Shown here: positions 43,901 through 55,738 of the stretch, piece after piece
How the letters are laid out: the number at the start of each line of letters is the position of its first letter
Position numbering within the stretch: the stretch's first letter is position 1
Origin: Stropharia rugosoannulata
Lineage: Eukaryota > Basidiomycota > Agaricomycetes > Agaricales > Strophariaceae
Length of the DNA stretch: 64,000 bases
NCBI GenBank assembly: GCA_028532985.1
Contig: JANCIK010000001.1
Location: forward strand, 3,100,001 to 3,164,000
Direction: 5' to 3'
The notes under the pieces: model-generated
The model's input: only the letters and a program-made list of their open reading frames with translations
What the model was told of the DNA's origin: nothing
Databases searched by the model: none
Translations under genes and position numbers: made by a program

Positions 43901-44900
43901 GTACTCACAAAGGGTTGACAAGGCGCTCCGCAAATGTCTCCCGGGCCGCCACCCCGTTACCAGTCGAAGATAATCCGATGGACACTAATGAGAAGAGTGA
44001 ACAGAGTAACGAACACACAGACGATGCTGCCAAGGTTGATCCAGCAGACGCTAAGAAGGTTGTATCTTTCATGGAGAAAATGATACAGCGTACATTGGCG
44101 CAAATTCCGGCTACTCAAGGTATCATACCTCAGCTTCCGTTGCCCCAACTGCCGCACCTACCGAATCTACCTGATTTGCCTGCTGTGCCTTGGGGCGCGC
44201 TTCCTCAAATACCTATGGTTTTCCCAGTCTTCGTGCCTATGATGCCAAATTGGCCTGCCTTCCTTGGTCGTGAGCATGCGCCGGGTGATGGGCCTGACAA
44301 AATGCAAGGCGAGGGCGATGAAGCTGCTCCCAATATGACCGCTGTTGCCTTGCGAGCTGCTCAGGAATGGCGTGCCACTTGGGAAAAGTGGGTTGCGCTG
44401 GCCGTTGCCACTACAGCTAGGCAGCAGACTGAAGAGCTTCCTCCTCCTGAGTACACTCCGCGTGCGATCGACGGCGAGGCGGGCAATGTTGTGCCGCCAC
44501 CAGCTGCTAACTCCTCTGAAGTGAGTCCATCTGCAGTGGCATCGCATACCGCAGATACACGTCCGGTTGGTTATGACGACACACCATTGCCGGATCAAGT
44601 TATTGAACAGTATGCGTATCGGCCCCCAAATAAGCCAATGCAAAAGCGGAAGCAGAGTAAGTTGTCTCTTACTGTAATCTACTGTGTATTGATTTCCACG
44701 TTATTAGATGACCGTATGCTTCTGTGGTTCTGGCTGCCAATCCTTTTCTGTAAGTCTTTTGTGGTTAAGGTGTTTTATCTTGAATAAAACTGATGCCGTG
44801 ATTTGCAGTATCCATGATATGGGCTCTCCATAATGGTGTACGACTTGCCTTCCAAACAGTTAAAGTGGTTCTTCTGGACAAGACTCCTCTTCGCGCTTAG
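40988..44900 (+). CDS. MGA2: Spt23/Mga2-type membrane-tethered transcription factor
   Basis: ER-anchored factor released by proteolysis; in yeast it controls the fatty-acid desaturase gene. Starts MSAPTTDSASRSPSPS at 40988. An N-terminal region includes EGGTKSRVETQVRVTVDLAD, W-K-W-L-K-L-P, RVLSCSSCQARE and SIIQFNCAEILDFSTGSVVL, typical of the family. An IPT/TIG domain follows (IHRLIPSMGPTHGGIEVTVL, LNCIFGDVPATSTQRWSDNT, CVLPPRATPGIVAVWF). Ankyrin repeats are TLLHLAAFLKFQSLTAFLVR and GYTPLHFASLSQSRECTAIL. A Pro/Leu-rich segment QLPLPQLPHLPNLPDLPAVP comes next. The single C-terminal transmembrane helix is MLLWFWLPILFLSMIWAL, followed by LLDKTPLRA and the stop at 44898-44900. All family parts are present; the gene looks intact. 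In basidiomycetes it is usually single-copy, standing for both yeast Spt23 and Mga2. Confidence 0.93.
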
Positions 44901-45370
44901 ATTATTATAGACACTCGTCTCTCGTTTATCTGTCCTTCTTTTTCATTCCCATATCATAGCTGTTTCCTTCTATGTTTTTCGCCTTAGGATAGGATCTCTC
45001 TGTTGGTTTATGAGTTAAGTTTTGATTTACATAATTTTCTTGCTTCGTACTCGCCACAGGTTAAATGTATTTGTCATCCCTATGAAATATGCTCTATGAG
45101 TACCTGGGAATTTAAATCAGTGTAGGCAACGTCGGAGGAGGATTTAAGCGTGTAACAAGTGTTGAACGAACGGAAAACAAGTGGCACTACATAGTAGTAC
45201 ACAGGCACAATTTGAAAGAAATAGCACAGCCACAAACAGGAAAGTTCAACACGGTGCAGTGGCCCGTGGCCATCCCGAGGCACCTTGTCCTTCTACTTCA
45301 AATATCGACGTCGCTACCCTGCTCCCCACTGATACCACACTCCCTAGCACTCTACTAAAAGGTCCATCCC
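44901..45370. other. intergenic, Mga2-like and Nup50-like
   Basis: 3' flank of the transcription factor and promoter of the nucleoporin. Pyrimidine-rich start (about 44920-44990). No gene. Confidence 0.45.
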
Positions 45371-47649
45371 ATGAAACGTCAAGCAGAGGAACAACTTATC
45401 AAAGGGGGTTCTGAAGACAATGACAGTGGCGACGAGGTAGACGGAGTGCAGTAACGTTTGCCTCAGATATTTACGCGTTTGTCTACCAGGAGACGGGAGA
45501 GCGTGGAATGAAGAAGGCATCGGACGCTGAAATAAGCCGCAGAACGTACGTGAACGATGCTCTCAACTAGAACACGGACCAACGGCTTTGAATAGTATCC
45601 GCCCGCTGCCTTCGCGAAATAAACCTGTACAGGGAGCATTTACGATGCCGGCGCTCTCGGTGTGTACTCAGCTTTCCTGTCACCATATATGACTGAATAT
45701 ATTTCAGTCTGGCTCTAGTCCTTTCGCGAGCCCGTTTGGCGCAAAGCCGGATGCCGCAGCTGGCGCTGGTCCACCCCCCGTTCGTACCTGTTGAATAATT
45801 TCGTATATTGAAACGCGTACCAACGTTCACCCTAGACACTATTTACAGGCTTTGGCTCCAAGACCACCTCGGACACTTCAAGTTCGACTAATGCTAGTCA
45901 AACGCCTGTATGTTTATGGGAACTAGTAACATCTACTACCCTTAACACCTCCCATTTAGTCATTTTCCCCCGGCTTCATCCCTAGACCTGGAGCAACGGA
46001 ATCGGCCACTAACTCCCTGTCAAGTGTGCGCTCGCATCAAATAATATCATGTTTTAACTTACTAACTACTCTATAGAACGCCTTTGCTCTCCCTACTTCT
46101 TCCTCCTCATCGACATTTGGTACAAAGGCACCATCTGCTCCAAGTGACGCATCGAAGACCTTTGCATTTTTGTTGAACAATTCAAAAGCATCTGCTGCTT
46201 CCCTTCCCACACATACACCGGCTGTAGCGCCATCCCCTTCGACATCTACAGGAACGTCAGCCGAAGAATCGAGCACAGTCAAATATTACAAAAATTTGCG
46301 CGGATTGAACACATCCTTCCTCTCGTCTCTCACTAAATTTGTGCAAGATGACCCTTTCGTGGATCTCACGGAAGCATTAGACAACTATAAGACTTTCCGG
46401 GCGAAGGTGCAGGCAGACTACAATGAATCCCCAATGCCTAGCAAGTCCTCCGCAGAGGCCACGGCCTCTGCGCTAACCAGTGGAAAACCTCCTGCGATGC
46501 CAGCGCCTCCTCAGACATTTTCTGGCTTTGGTGGGTTCAAACTCCCTGCTCCAACCTCTCCTTCCGCCACTTCAACAACTTCCGGTGGATCTGGTTCGGG
46601 AGGGTTCAAGCCTTCTCCTTCAGTATTCGGCGCGTCGACCACGCCTAGTCCCTTCAGTCTTCCTACAGAGTCCAAGAATACCGGATTTTTGTTTGGCAGC
46701 AGTGCATCACCATCCCCTGCCCTTCCAACATCGACATTCACCTTTGGTTCATCCTCGAGTGCGACAGCCACGACTCCGGCATTTGGATCTTTCGGATCCA
46801 GTGCTACTAAATCCGATGATGCCACATCCACAACACCATCTTCTAATCCATTCGGACTGACGCCATCATCATCAACGAGCTCCTTTATGTTAAATAAACC
46901 TGCAGAGAAGGCCGTCTCCAACACCGCGAACCCTTTCGGCGTTTCCGAAAAGTCGACTCCTGTTCCAAATTTTTTTTCATTACCTACTACGAAAGCACCT
47001 TCGGGTGGTAGTTTATTTGGTTCAGGTACTTCATTCTCAGGCAATATGTTTACAAAACCAGAAACAAAACCTGCTACGGATGATAACGCAGAAGGTGAAG
47101 GTTCAGAACGCGATACACCCGTCGCTGAAGGAGACCCGGCGACATCTGGTCTTCTCACTGTTAATCCTCTTGACGAGGAAGGTGCGGGTGAAGAAAATGA
47201 GGAGACTGTTCATACAATCAAGGCCAAAGCATTCAAATTGTCTAAAGACGCAGATGGAAATGCTAAATGGCTCCAACTTGGAACGGGCAAGCTCTACAGT
47301 ATGCCTTGCCGTGATATCATGCTAATATTCCTGTGTCTACTAGGCATGCTGAGACTGAAGAAAGATAAAGACGGTGAAGGACGCCGAGTGCTGCTCCGTA
47401 ACAGCACAAATGGCAAAGTCATTGTTGTAAGTTCTGTCTATACATTGCATCACTTGATATTTATTTGCTCGCCAGAATTTTAAAATCTACTCGGGCTTGA
47501 AGCCAGCGCAGAACAAGTCTGCCTTGAGCTTTGTGGGGCACGAGGATGGTCAGTCTGTCACTTACAGCATTCGCGTGGCGAATGAAAATGATGCAAAGAT
47601 CCTCAAAGAGGCACTTGACCGTGAAATAGCAGCAGTCAAGGCTATATAA
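45371..47649 (+). CDS. nucleoporin Nup50/Nup2-like with Ran-binding domain
   Basis: Nuclear-basket nucleoporin that binds importin-alpha and Ran-GTP. Starts MKRQAEEQLIKGGSEDNDSG at 45371, the Nup50-type importin-binding N-terminus, followed by E-T-G-E-R-G-M-K-K-A-S-D and IRPLPSRNKPVQGAFTMPAL. The middle is an FG-type low-complexity region (FASPFGAKPDAAAG, FGGFKLPAPTSPSAT, FGSSASPSPALPTSTFTFGS, NPFGLTPSSSTSSF). The C-terminal Ran-binding domain reads TIKAKAFKLSKDADGNAKWL, LRLKKDKDGEGRRVLLRNST, GKVIVNFKIYSGLKPAQNKS and SIRVANENDAKILKEALDRE, ending A-V-K-A-I. At least eight exons. The joins between about 45900 and 46080 are less certain. Intact. Confidence 0.9.
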
Positions 47650-48123
47650 TACCTAAGTATTTTTGTCCTCAATGCATCTATAGTTTACTTGAGAATTTTT
47701 TATTTAAAAAAAATGAAATTAGCGCTGTTAGGGAGGATATGGAGCTTGGGACATCTCCAAGGCATCATAGTTAAAGCAGCGGCATGCATTTTCTCGCTGT
47801 CTTTTCCCGATAACCTAAGAAGTTGATAATTCCGCCTGCCGGGCTTATACACTAGGTTGATCGACTGTTCAACGTTCATGCTCCAATATAGCGCAGAGTC
47901 CCTTGTTATATGCTCGACATTTCGGAGTTTGCTTGAATGTGCATGATCATCTAAAGATGAAATACTTAATGAGCTTGGCTGCAGGAGCATCTACACTCTT
48001 TGAGACGAGAACTGGCAGGTGCGAGAATTAACTTATTGTGTTCTGTTCATGTCCGTCCAAAAGCATCGCTTGAGATTGTACCTCGTGCATAGATTGGCCC
48101 TAAAAATAACACAAAAATTGGTA
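47650..48123. other. convergent intergenic, Nup50-like and TBC
   Basis: A minus-strand frame of 96 codons (47700-47990) lies just 3' of the TBC gene, without recognised features. It may be 3' UTR. Nothing else is seen. Confidence 0.4.
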
Positions 48124-50218
48124 TCATTTGCCATTAAAATGACTTTGGGCATTGTGCCATATTGAATTAAGCACGAACGCTTCACTCAGAAGCATTTCAA
48201 TCTCATGGTCTCCCCAGCCTTGGGTGGGCAATGACTGTAGAAACATGATAATACCCTGACGAATTCTATAAGAAATTGCTTTAATATAACATTGTCTGGT
48301 TTACCTGAAAATCCATTTGGCGTAGTTTCTCACTCCATTTCACAAGAAATGCGGAACAAACGTATAGATGGAACTGAGAGAATGCATCAGGGCCCTCCGC
48401 CTAGCGGGAAATGTCAATATAGCAGGTACAAAAAAAACATAGAGACGCAGCGTACCAGGTATGTATCCCACATACGTATAGTATTCTGAACGCTGATTTC
48501 CCGCATCAGCAAGCAGTTCATCCAACGGAAAGCGAATTGCATAAACTCCACGTTCTGCGACTCTAGATGTGCAGCTAGGGGAGCTGCATGGAATATGGCG
48601 TCAATAACTGTTTAGTAAGAGTGTGTATATTCTCTGACCATCAATACGAGCGACAAGTTCTGCCATCCGCTTTACACTTCGTTGTATTCCGGGTTGAGCA
48701 AATATGTAATTATCCTGTATACCGTCCAAAAGGCGGGAGAGGCACCAGAATGAATCAGCCTCAACTGCTGCTAAGACATGCGAGGGAAGCATGTAAGTGT
48801 CGAATTCTTCAGGATCCGAATCTAAAATACGATTTTATATTAGTGGACATTTAAATATATTTCATAAATATAACATACCTATGTAGGCGGACAGGAAGAC
48901 TTGGAAAAACGGTGTAACAAGGTCGTTAATTCCCTGTACATAGCCGCTTGCTGGATGTCGAATTGCCCAGACATATAGGATCCGCTCCAAGCTCTGCAAA
49001 TCTCAGTGAAGAAGAAAAATATAGGTCAGGTGAGCCATAACATACCCGTTGGGTAGTGACTTGCATCCACAGTTTAACGCCAGGCCTTGTTCTTGGCACA
49101 TCGATTTCTATCTGATGCCAGATTTGTTGGTCCAGTCCCTCTCTGCCCCGAGCAAAGGCAAGTTCCACCATATTTTGGTATTCTCCGCGTTTTCTTGCTA
49201 GTGTGGTTGAGCGGAGCGGGGTGGGTAAAGGAAGGTAGCCCTAGTACACAAGGGTTTATAAACATTGAGAACTCTGACATAAACCACTAACAAGCAGCAA
49301 TTGCCAGGCCATTGGTCGCAAGTCGGATGGAATCCCGGCCCAAGCAAGCTTTCGCAACTCTCCTACTCATAAATTGTAAAATGATACTATTTGGGATGGG
49401 TCTAGACGCACCGATATTAACGTCTGGACATGACAAGCACTCTACAAACTTATGTTTACGGTTGGTCTTAATCGACCTTTCGCGCATTAGCTTCTCAGAT
49501 TTCTCGCGCGCATGTGTGGGTAGCTTTGTTTCGGAATTGCTATGGTATTTAACAGATGTTGGAGACGGCGTCCTGTGCCGACTCCGATTTAGGATACCAT
49601 TAAGTGGATCTAGAGTACCAAACTGATGAGTCATTTCACTGTTAAGGCACGGATATAAATACCATTGACGATTTCATCAATATCCGCACGGTAAGTCATG
49701 GAGTCTGACGTAGATTTAGAAGTAGAGGAGGTAGCAGCGGAATTGGGTTTCGCGAGATTGGTTTCAGGCTCAAGATCGCCCAAGATCATGTCACCCTCCA
49801 CATCCACATCTCCAGAATCACCCTCGTACTCGGTACTCTTCTGCCTCATTTTATCAGATGAAATATTTTGGCTGCTGTTTCGACTGTGAGTGCGCACTAT
49901 GGTCCAGCCGTTTTTGGACTGTTCCTCAGACCCAAGTTGTTGTTTAGGGGGATAGGAACTTGGCGTTTGAAGGTGGGTATAAGAAAATGCTAAGGTGGAT
50001 GATGATGCATTAGATGGGCGCCTTGGTACAGCTTTCGGTGCTGTTGTCGAAGATAATGATGAAGTGCGATTCCAGGATGTCGTCAGCGTTGAATGACGAG
50101 GCGATTCTGAATCTGAGGTACTGTCCCATGCGTCGTCTTCGCCCCATTCGGGGGTTGTTGAGAAACTGGATAGGTTTATGCCAATGTGGGGACGTGCAGG
50201 TGGCGAACGTGGATTCAT
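48124..50218 (-). CDS. TBC-domain Rab GTPase-activating protein (Gyp1/TBC1D22 type)
   Basis: Accelerates GTP hydrolysis by Rab proteins, probably at the Golgi. Starts at the ATG complementing 50216-50218 with MNPRSPPARPHIGINLSSFS and a disordered Ser-rich region. The TBC domain follows: LSCPDVNIGELRKLAWAGIP, RPMAWQLLLGYLPLPT, the arginine-finger motif IEIDVPRTRPG, LERILYVWAIRHPASGYVQG with the glutamine finger Y-V-Q-G, INDLVTPFFQVFLSAYI, AVEADSFWCLSRLLDGIQDN, FRWMNCLLMREISVQN with IRMWDTYLAEGPDAFSQFHL. The last exon reads GIIMFLQSLPTQGWGDHEIE and ends N-G-K. Both catalytic fingers are present, so it should be active. The long gap between R-T-x-P and the preceding block fits the TBC1D22 branch. 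Divergent from the RraA-like gene, 186 bp away. Confidence 0.92.
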
Positions 50219-50404
50219 AGTCAGTGGGTCTGTAATTAAGAACGTACTGCACGTTGTCGGATGCTACATGAAGGATACATTACCAAGTTTGCAAGTGGCA
50301 ATACTCAATCCATGTCATTTCACGTGAGTCTGTCTAATCTTATCTTATCCGCCCCTGCGCACAAGCTATTTATGTGCGGCAGTCGAAGAGTTCCTCTCTT
50401 TGCT
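50219..50404. promoter_or_regulatory. short bidirectional promoter region
   Basis: 186 bp lies between the divergent starts of the TBC and RraA-like genes. A frame running upstream of 50405 in the RraA phase exists, but the ATG at 50405 begins the conserved part. Confidence 0.45.
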
Positions 50405-51209
50405 ATGAACCGCACACTTGCCAGGCTCAAACCGCTTCTGCATCAAATGTCAGAGAGATCCAGCACTTCACTACTATCTACCTTCTCTACCTGCGAAATA
50501 TCGGACGCCCTGATCAAACTGAAGGTCTCTCATGGCGGCTACATACCTGACATTCATATGGTCTCTCCTGGTACATCTGCCTCAGATGTGAGAATATGCA
50601 GTCCGGCATACACTGTAAAAATGGTTTTCGGCTCGGATACTACATCTCCAAAGCTTGCGCAGCACTTCGTGGACACGATTCCTGCAGGTTCCGTGGTTGT
50701 TATTGATGCACCTCCCGGTTTGTCGTTACTTCCTCTCCTCCCGTTCTATATCCGCTCACGCCCTTGTTGCCTTTATGATCCTTGCAGAGGTCAGAAACGC
50801 TGTATGGGGAGGGCTAATGACCGCAGGAGCGCTTGCGCGCGGTGCCACGGGAGTTATAATTTCTGGTCGCTGCAGAGATCTGGCCGAGCACCGCACTCAA
50901 GGTTTTCCTGTATTCAGTCGGGGACATTCGACATTGGGTCAATCGCCTTTTACGAGACCTTCTGCTGTTGACATTCCAGTTACAATATCGCCTCAAGGTC
51001 TTGGGGTAGATACTTTCCCATCTGTTACCATTTGTCCGAGCGACTGGATGGTTGCCGACGAAGACGGCGTAGTTTGCGTCCCGAGAGACCTCGAAAAACA
51101 AGTAATTGAGTTGGCTACCAAAGGCAGAGCGATAGACGCACTATGTATGGATGACATAAAAGCAGGAAAGGGTGTCCAACAGTCCTTTAAATTACATAGA
51201 GGAAAGTGA
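50405..51209 (+). CDS. RraA-like protein (HMG aldolase / oxaloacetate decarboxylase family)
   Basis: Starts MNRTLARLKPLLHQMSERSS at 50405 in two exons, about 240 residues. Family blocks: FSTCEISDALIKLKVSHGGY, SPAYTVKMVFGSD, AGSVVVIDAPPE joined over a short intron to VRNAVWGGLMTAGALARGAT, GVIISGRCRDLAEHRTQGFP and PSDWMVADEDGVVCVPRDLE. The R-x-R-D-like pattern in SGRCRD and the G-G-L-M-T stretch form the metal/keto-acid site known in RraA-type class II aldolases; fungal homologues such as yeast YER010C cleave 4-hydroxy-4-methyl-2-oxoglutarate and decarboxylate oxaloacetate in vitro. The relation to bacterial RNase E regulation is only by fold. An upstream ATG at about 50309 is possible and would add a Cys/Arg-containing extension. 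Intact. Confidence 0.9.
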
Positions 51210-51309
51210 TTACCTCATTATATAGCAGCCTTGGTAATTACTAGAAATACAGTCCACTGACTACCCCCCAAAAATAAAGATACATATAACCTGACTTCAT
51301 CAACATCTC

Positions 51310-54015
51310 TTATTTCCCCTTTTTTGACGTTATTTTGACTTTCGGACGTCCAGCCTCTGGAAATTGCTCTCTGCTTTTACCAGAGTCCGGTTGAGGCAAG
51401 CCGGTAAACTTTTTCGGGGTCAGCGAATGGAGGTTGGCGTGCGCTTGCGCTTCTAGTATAGCTCCGCGACTTAAACAGAAGTCAATATGAGCATTTAGAC
51501 CTATATTGTCGGTTTCCATAGTTTTGCCACAAATGGGACACTGGTGCATTTCGCTGTTGTTGGACGTCGATCCTACAGGGTCACACTCTACAATCGATGC
51601 CGAGGCATTGATAGCATCATATTTCGCTGACCTTGTCGATAGAGGTTTAGTTGAGGTTGAAGCGGAATTATCGGTAGCACCGTCAACACCGTGTAATTCA
51701 TGTGTACTTTGTTCTTGAAGGTCGGTTACGCCAACCACTTCGTCATCTTCTGCGTCCAGTTTGATGCGTTTTCTAGGGCTAGTGGAAGTTTTGGAGGATT
51801 CAAAGAACTGAAGAGCAGTGAACGAGACATGTCAGGAAAAAAAGAAATCGAACCTACACGTTTAATTCCCGCATCGCCAGCGTCCCTAAGATCTTTGAGT
51901 TTTGTGACCCTCAGACCGATCAGTCTAAGCTTCAATGGGTATTCGGCCAAAAGAAGATCTTTCCCTATCTATGAAGGTTTTTAGTATTGCGGGTCGCTCG
52001 GTAAAAATCATATTGTCACACATTAAACAGCTCCTCTTTCTTAGAAACCCAATGGCTAACTGATTTTGCACGTGTAAACACTCAAGAAGAAGAAAGGATT
52101 AGTAGCATCTGGAAAGCAATCAGATTGATGATTTACCTTGATATGTATCAAGCTTGTATTTGAGGGTGACAGTATGTCCAACCCAGCCATCTTCTTCCAT
52201 ATCTTTCTCAAGTTCATTCGCTACTTCTTCGAGTTTAGCAAGGATATCTTCAAGTTTGTGTAATGTTGTAAAAGTGCTGCAAGGAGGATTTCAGACTGAA
52301 GCAGTAATACATATTTGTATATACTGACCGTTCCGCACCAATACTTTTGCGCTCTTCTCGAGTGTATGGTTGAACGACATTCGATGCAATCCCAAGGTAT
52401 GTTTGGAGAAGATACGTGAGACCGAAATACTTGTCCAGGACAGATATCATGGCTCTTTGCGTGTAGATATCGCCGCAAGTCTAGGCTTGTGTGAGCAGAA
52501 GTAACTGAATGAGACACATTCACCCACCTTGATACCAATTGCCTCCAGCAGTCTCTCGGTTACACGCCCAATACCAGGTATTTTGCGGATAGGAAGGTCG
52601 CGCATAAACTCTTTAATAGCCTCCGCATCGAATTCTAATTGGTATTGACCGTTAGGTTTATTCTGTGAACGTAGTAGACCATAAATGGGTAGTCTGGGCG
52701 GAGCATGTTGAGCTGATAACATTACTGACTTTATCAGAACATATCTGACATGCGAAAGGGCATTCAGATTATGCCAGTATGTGCACTCCTTGAACATACC
52801 TTGGCCAGCATCTAGAGGTAATGTAATTAGAACATATCAAGAGCTGAGAACCAAGTAACACGCCTTGTTCGGTGCTATACCAGCGCTAACCGTCAGTTTA
52901 GTTTCTTGGAAAACAGTTTGACGCATTTCTTGAACACATTCTTCGGCTGTGATCATATGTTCTTCGCAATATGGCGTGATGCTGATATTGATATTAGCAG
53001 TTTCAAGAGAAGGAAGCACGGCGAGACTTCTACTTGAGATATCCTTCATCACAGCCGGCAGGACACATATCGGGGTCATATCGATGGAATATTTCCATGA
53101 TTTGACTTGAAATCTCGGAGTATCGCCAGTGCCGATTCTCCACCAGTGTAAGTTCGGGACATAGTTTCTTCGCAATAAAGGCTAACTAGAGTGTCATGGC
53201 GGATACCAATGGAGTAAGCCGAGGACTGATATTACCTGCCATTCCTGAACGGACTCCAAACTTTCTGGCATCGTAGGACGCGGTTGTGAGAACGCCTTTC
53301 CCTACCTAAATTAGGGTTAGTATCCGAGACGAGTAACATTAGGAACTCGAACCACGGCGAATGGCTTGCCCGCAAGTGAAGAATTATCCAAGAGTTCAAC
53401 GTTCTGCGACTTATTTAACAATATACTGATAACAGTCACTTATGGTAGAGAACTCACAGCGAAAAAAGCATCCATATCTACATGTACAATGATTTGAGTA
53501 AGATCCCTCTTCTTTTCTAGTTGTTCGATCTGGAGTATAGCATTAGCTGAATGCTGTTTCAGGTGGGTGCACCCATACCAGATGGCCGACAGAAGCCTCG
53601 ACCTTAGCTAAAGAGAATTACTATGAGAGGCAACGTAGGCCAGAAGTAAGACAGACACAAACCGACATCAAGGGTCTTCAAAGCTTCGTCTCTGTGTCCA
53701 AGTAACTTCTCTATGCGGGCCGTAACTTCTTTGTCTTTCTTCTTCTCGTTCTAAGGTACTCATACTTATTATGGGTACATGTGTCCGTTGCTATCTATCT
53801 TACCTCGTAGAATTTAGACCCCTTTGAAGCATCCGATATAATTCGATTAATTTCTGTTTGGTCCTTTGCGAGTCTACTGGTTGTTTTAGCATATTCCGTC
53901 AGGATTGATAAGCTAGAACAAACCCAGCTTTGCCAGACGACGGGCCTGCCAGACGTTTCAGCAAGCTCTCAGATTCCTGAGTGGCAGGTACACTTTGCGG
54001 ATCTACTTCCTCCAT
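51310..54015 (-). CDS. POLK: DNA polymerase kappa (Y-family, DinB)
   Basis: Translesion DNA polymerase. About fourteen exons from the ATG complementing 54013-54015 ([20 protein letters not shown]). The kappa-specific N-clasp is visible: [22 protein letters not shown] joined to [20 protein letters not shown]. The palm begins [12 protein letters not shown] (first catalytic Asp) and continues [40 protein letters not shown] (second Asp-Glu pair) and [20 protein letters not shown] with [11 protein letters not shown]. Then [20 protein letters not shown] (helix-hairpin-helix), [16 protein letters not shown], and the little-finger pieces [18 protein letters not shown] and [20 protein letters not shown]. 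The last exon carries a UBZ4-type zinc finger [20 protein letters not shown] with I-D-F-C, for ubiquitinated PCNA, and ends with a basic tail VKITSKKGK. All catalytic residues are present. Confidence 0.95.
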
Positions 54016-55738
54016 AAGGGCAAAGAACAACAGATAAGCTACTACTATGTTCGTTCAGAAGTGCAGAGGTGCATTTGACCGTTTAAAAGCGCACTGACTT
54101 GACGGTGTTCTTTGTAGGTGCACAAGCTTCAGTGCTTCTTGTTCTGTTGAAAATGGTCGCCCTTAGAAATGAGTCCTGCTCGGAGCACCAAGAACTTGTG
54201 ATAGGGAGTTTTAGATCGGTCCCTAGATTTGCCAGTGCTTGCACTATACTGTAGCGGTTCGCAGTCTGGTGTTGTTTGGGTCTTGCAGCTGCACTTCTTG
54301 AAGATAAATCGCGACTCAGAGGTGTAGCTTTAAATTATAACGACTGTATTATCAGGAACTGAGACCTGGGAATGAAATAAGACGTAAGTAGACTCCAGAC
54401 AGACAGTGGCGTTGAATGGCCTCGTTGAACGCGTACAACTTATTTGGAAAGGTCACATGACTATGATTTTGGCAACTCCGCGTCACTGAAGGGACTGTGG
54501 ACGACTCGACAATGGTGTAGCCAAGCACACGCAAAGTAGGCTCCCTCATTTATAGTGTTTCTACAGTTGTTACAATGGTGAACTTGTAGACGCAAATTTT
54601 TATTATGAGAAACTATAAGTATTTTCACACAATTTCAGCTGAATTCATTCACAATTCATTTAGCCGTTGTAGAGAAATTTTCCATATACTAAATTGGGAC
54701 CTCCAAATATTGGCATTCCTACGTAAACACAAAGGAAAAATACGAAAAAAACTGTGAAAAATGTGCAATCACTTCCTTTTACATGGGGGAATCTCTGAAA
54801 TACTTTCAGCAAGAGGGTTGGCTGTTAAAAATGCCAAAATATAGAGGGTATAGTCATGCAAATCATCTTTATATCACTCACAGGTTCCAAATGGCAAACA
54901 TACTCATTAAACTCTGAGATGTCTGCTGCGTTTGCAGAGTTTGCCATGCTATTTTCCATGCTATCGCGCATCTTCCATGCAGACTCCGTCGTAAATGATC
55001 CCAGTACTGCCTGGCAGATACCACATCAATTTAAACAATGTGAAGAAAGGTTTTCAGTGTGATGCTGAATGGCAGATGCAGGGGATGACACTTCAGAGGC
55101 TCGTATTTTCGAGTTGGATAAATCTGACAAGCTTGAGCAGCTTGTTAAGGAGCAAGCTGGTAGCCAGTGTATTTTGTAGAAAATCTGGCCTGACACCGGC
55201 GGACGGTAGCAGGCACGGGCCGCCTACTCCGTGCCGAGTCTATGCCGAGTCCACAGAAGAATCCGATCTCCTGTGAAGGTCGCTAATTACTCGGGAGTCG
55301 AGTCGGGCCAAAAATTTGCCAAAAGGCCGCTGCTATGTTACTGTACTCACAACCCCGAGATTTTCAGGTGGAGTTGACGAGAGATGAGACTAGAATGAAA
55401 GACTGATGTTATTACTCTCATGGGTTCCAAGGTATCAATGTTTGACACCTTGACAGTTTAAACAATAGGAAGTTTTTGGTAAGTTTAAACCCATACCGTG
55501 TTTGGCTTGTCTTCGACCGTAGTTTGAAGTTTGAACAGTACTTGAAGAAGTGTTTTTTTCACACATTGACTTAATTACACGACTATGGGAAAACGTCAAG
55601 TCAAGTATACGGAAGCAATCATAGACGAGTGCAAGCAAATGGAAATGATATAATATTTAAACTCAAGACCTATCGCACAGTGAGGTAAGCGATAGATATG
55701 GTAATGCGCGACAAATGCGCGAATTCGAGAAATCACCT
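54016..55738. other. 1.7 kb gene-free stretch
   Basis: Between the polymerase 5' end and the caspase 3' end. The central part (about 54580-54860) is AT-rich. Only short open frames without family features are seen. From 55420 to 55620 there are several short inverted repeats (see 55428-55452) and paired agtttaaac motifs. No transposase was found. Confidence 0.45.
55428..55452. repeat. short imperfect inverted repeat
   Basis: The left arm caaggtatca and right arm tgacaccttg are complementary with one mismatch around a 5-nt loop. Close by, ttgactt (about 55566) and aagtcaag (about 55598) form another pair. These could be remnants of a small nonautonomous element; no flanking target duplication was identified. 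Confidence 0.4.

Noticed and set aside
46511..47158. 215-codon minus-strand frame
   Set aside because: Antisense to the FG-repeat exon of the nucleoporin; produced by low-complexity sequence.
50014..50252. Overlapping frames on both strands around the TBC gene start
   Set aside because: Shadows of TBC exon 1 and of the divergent promoter.
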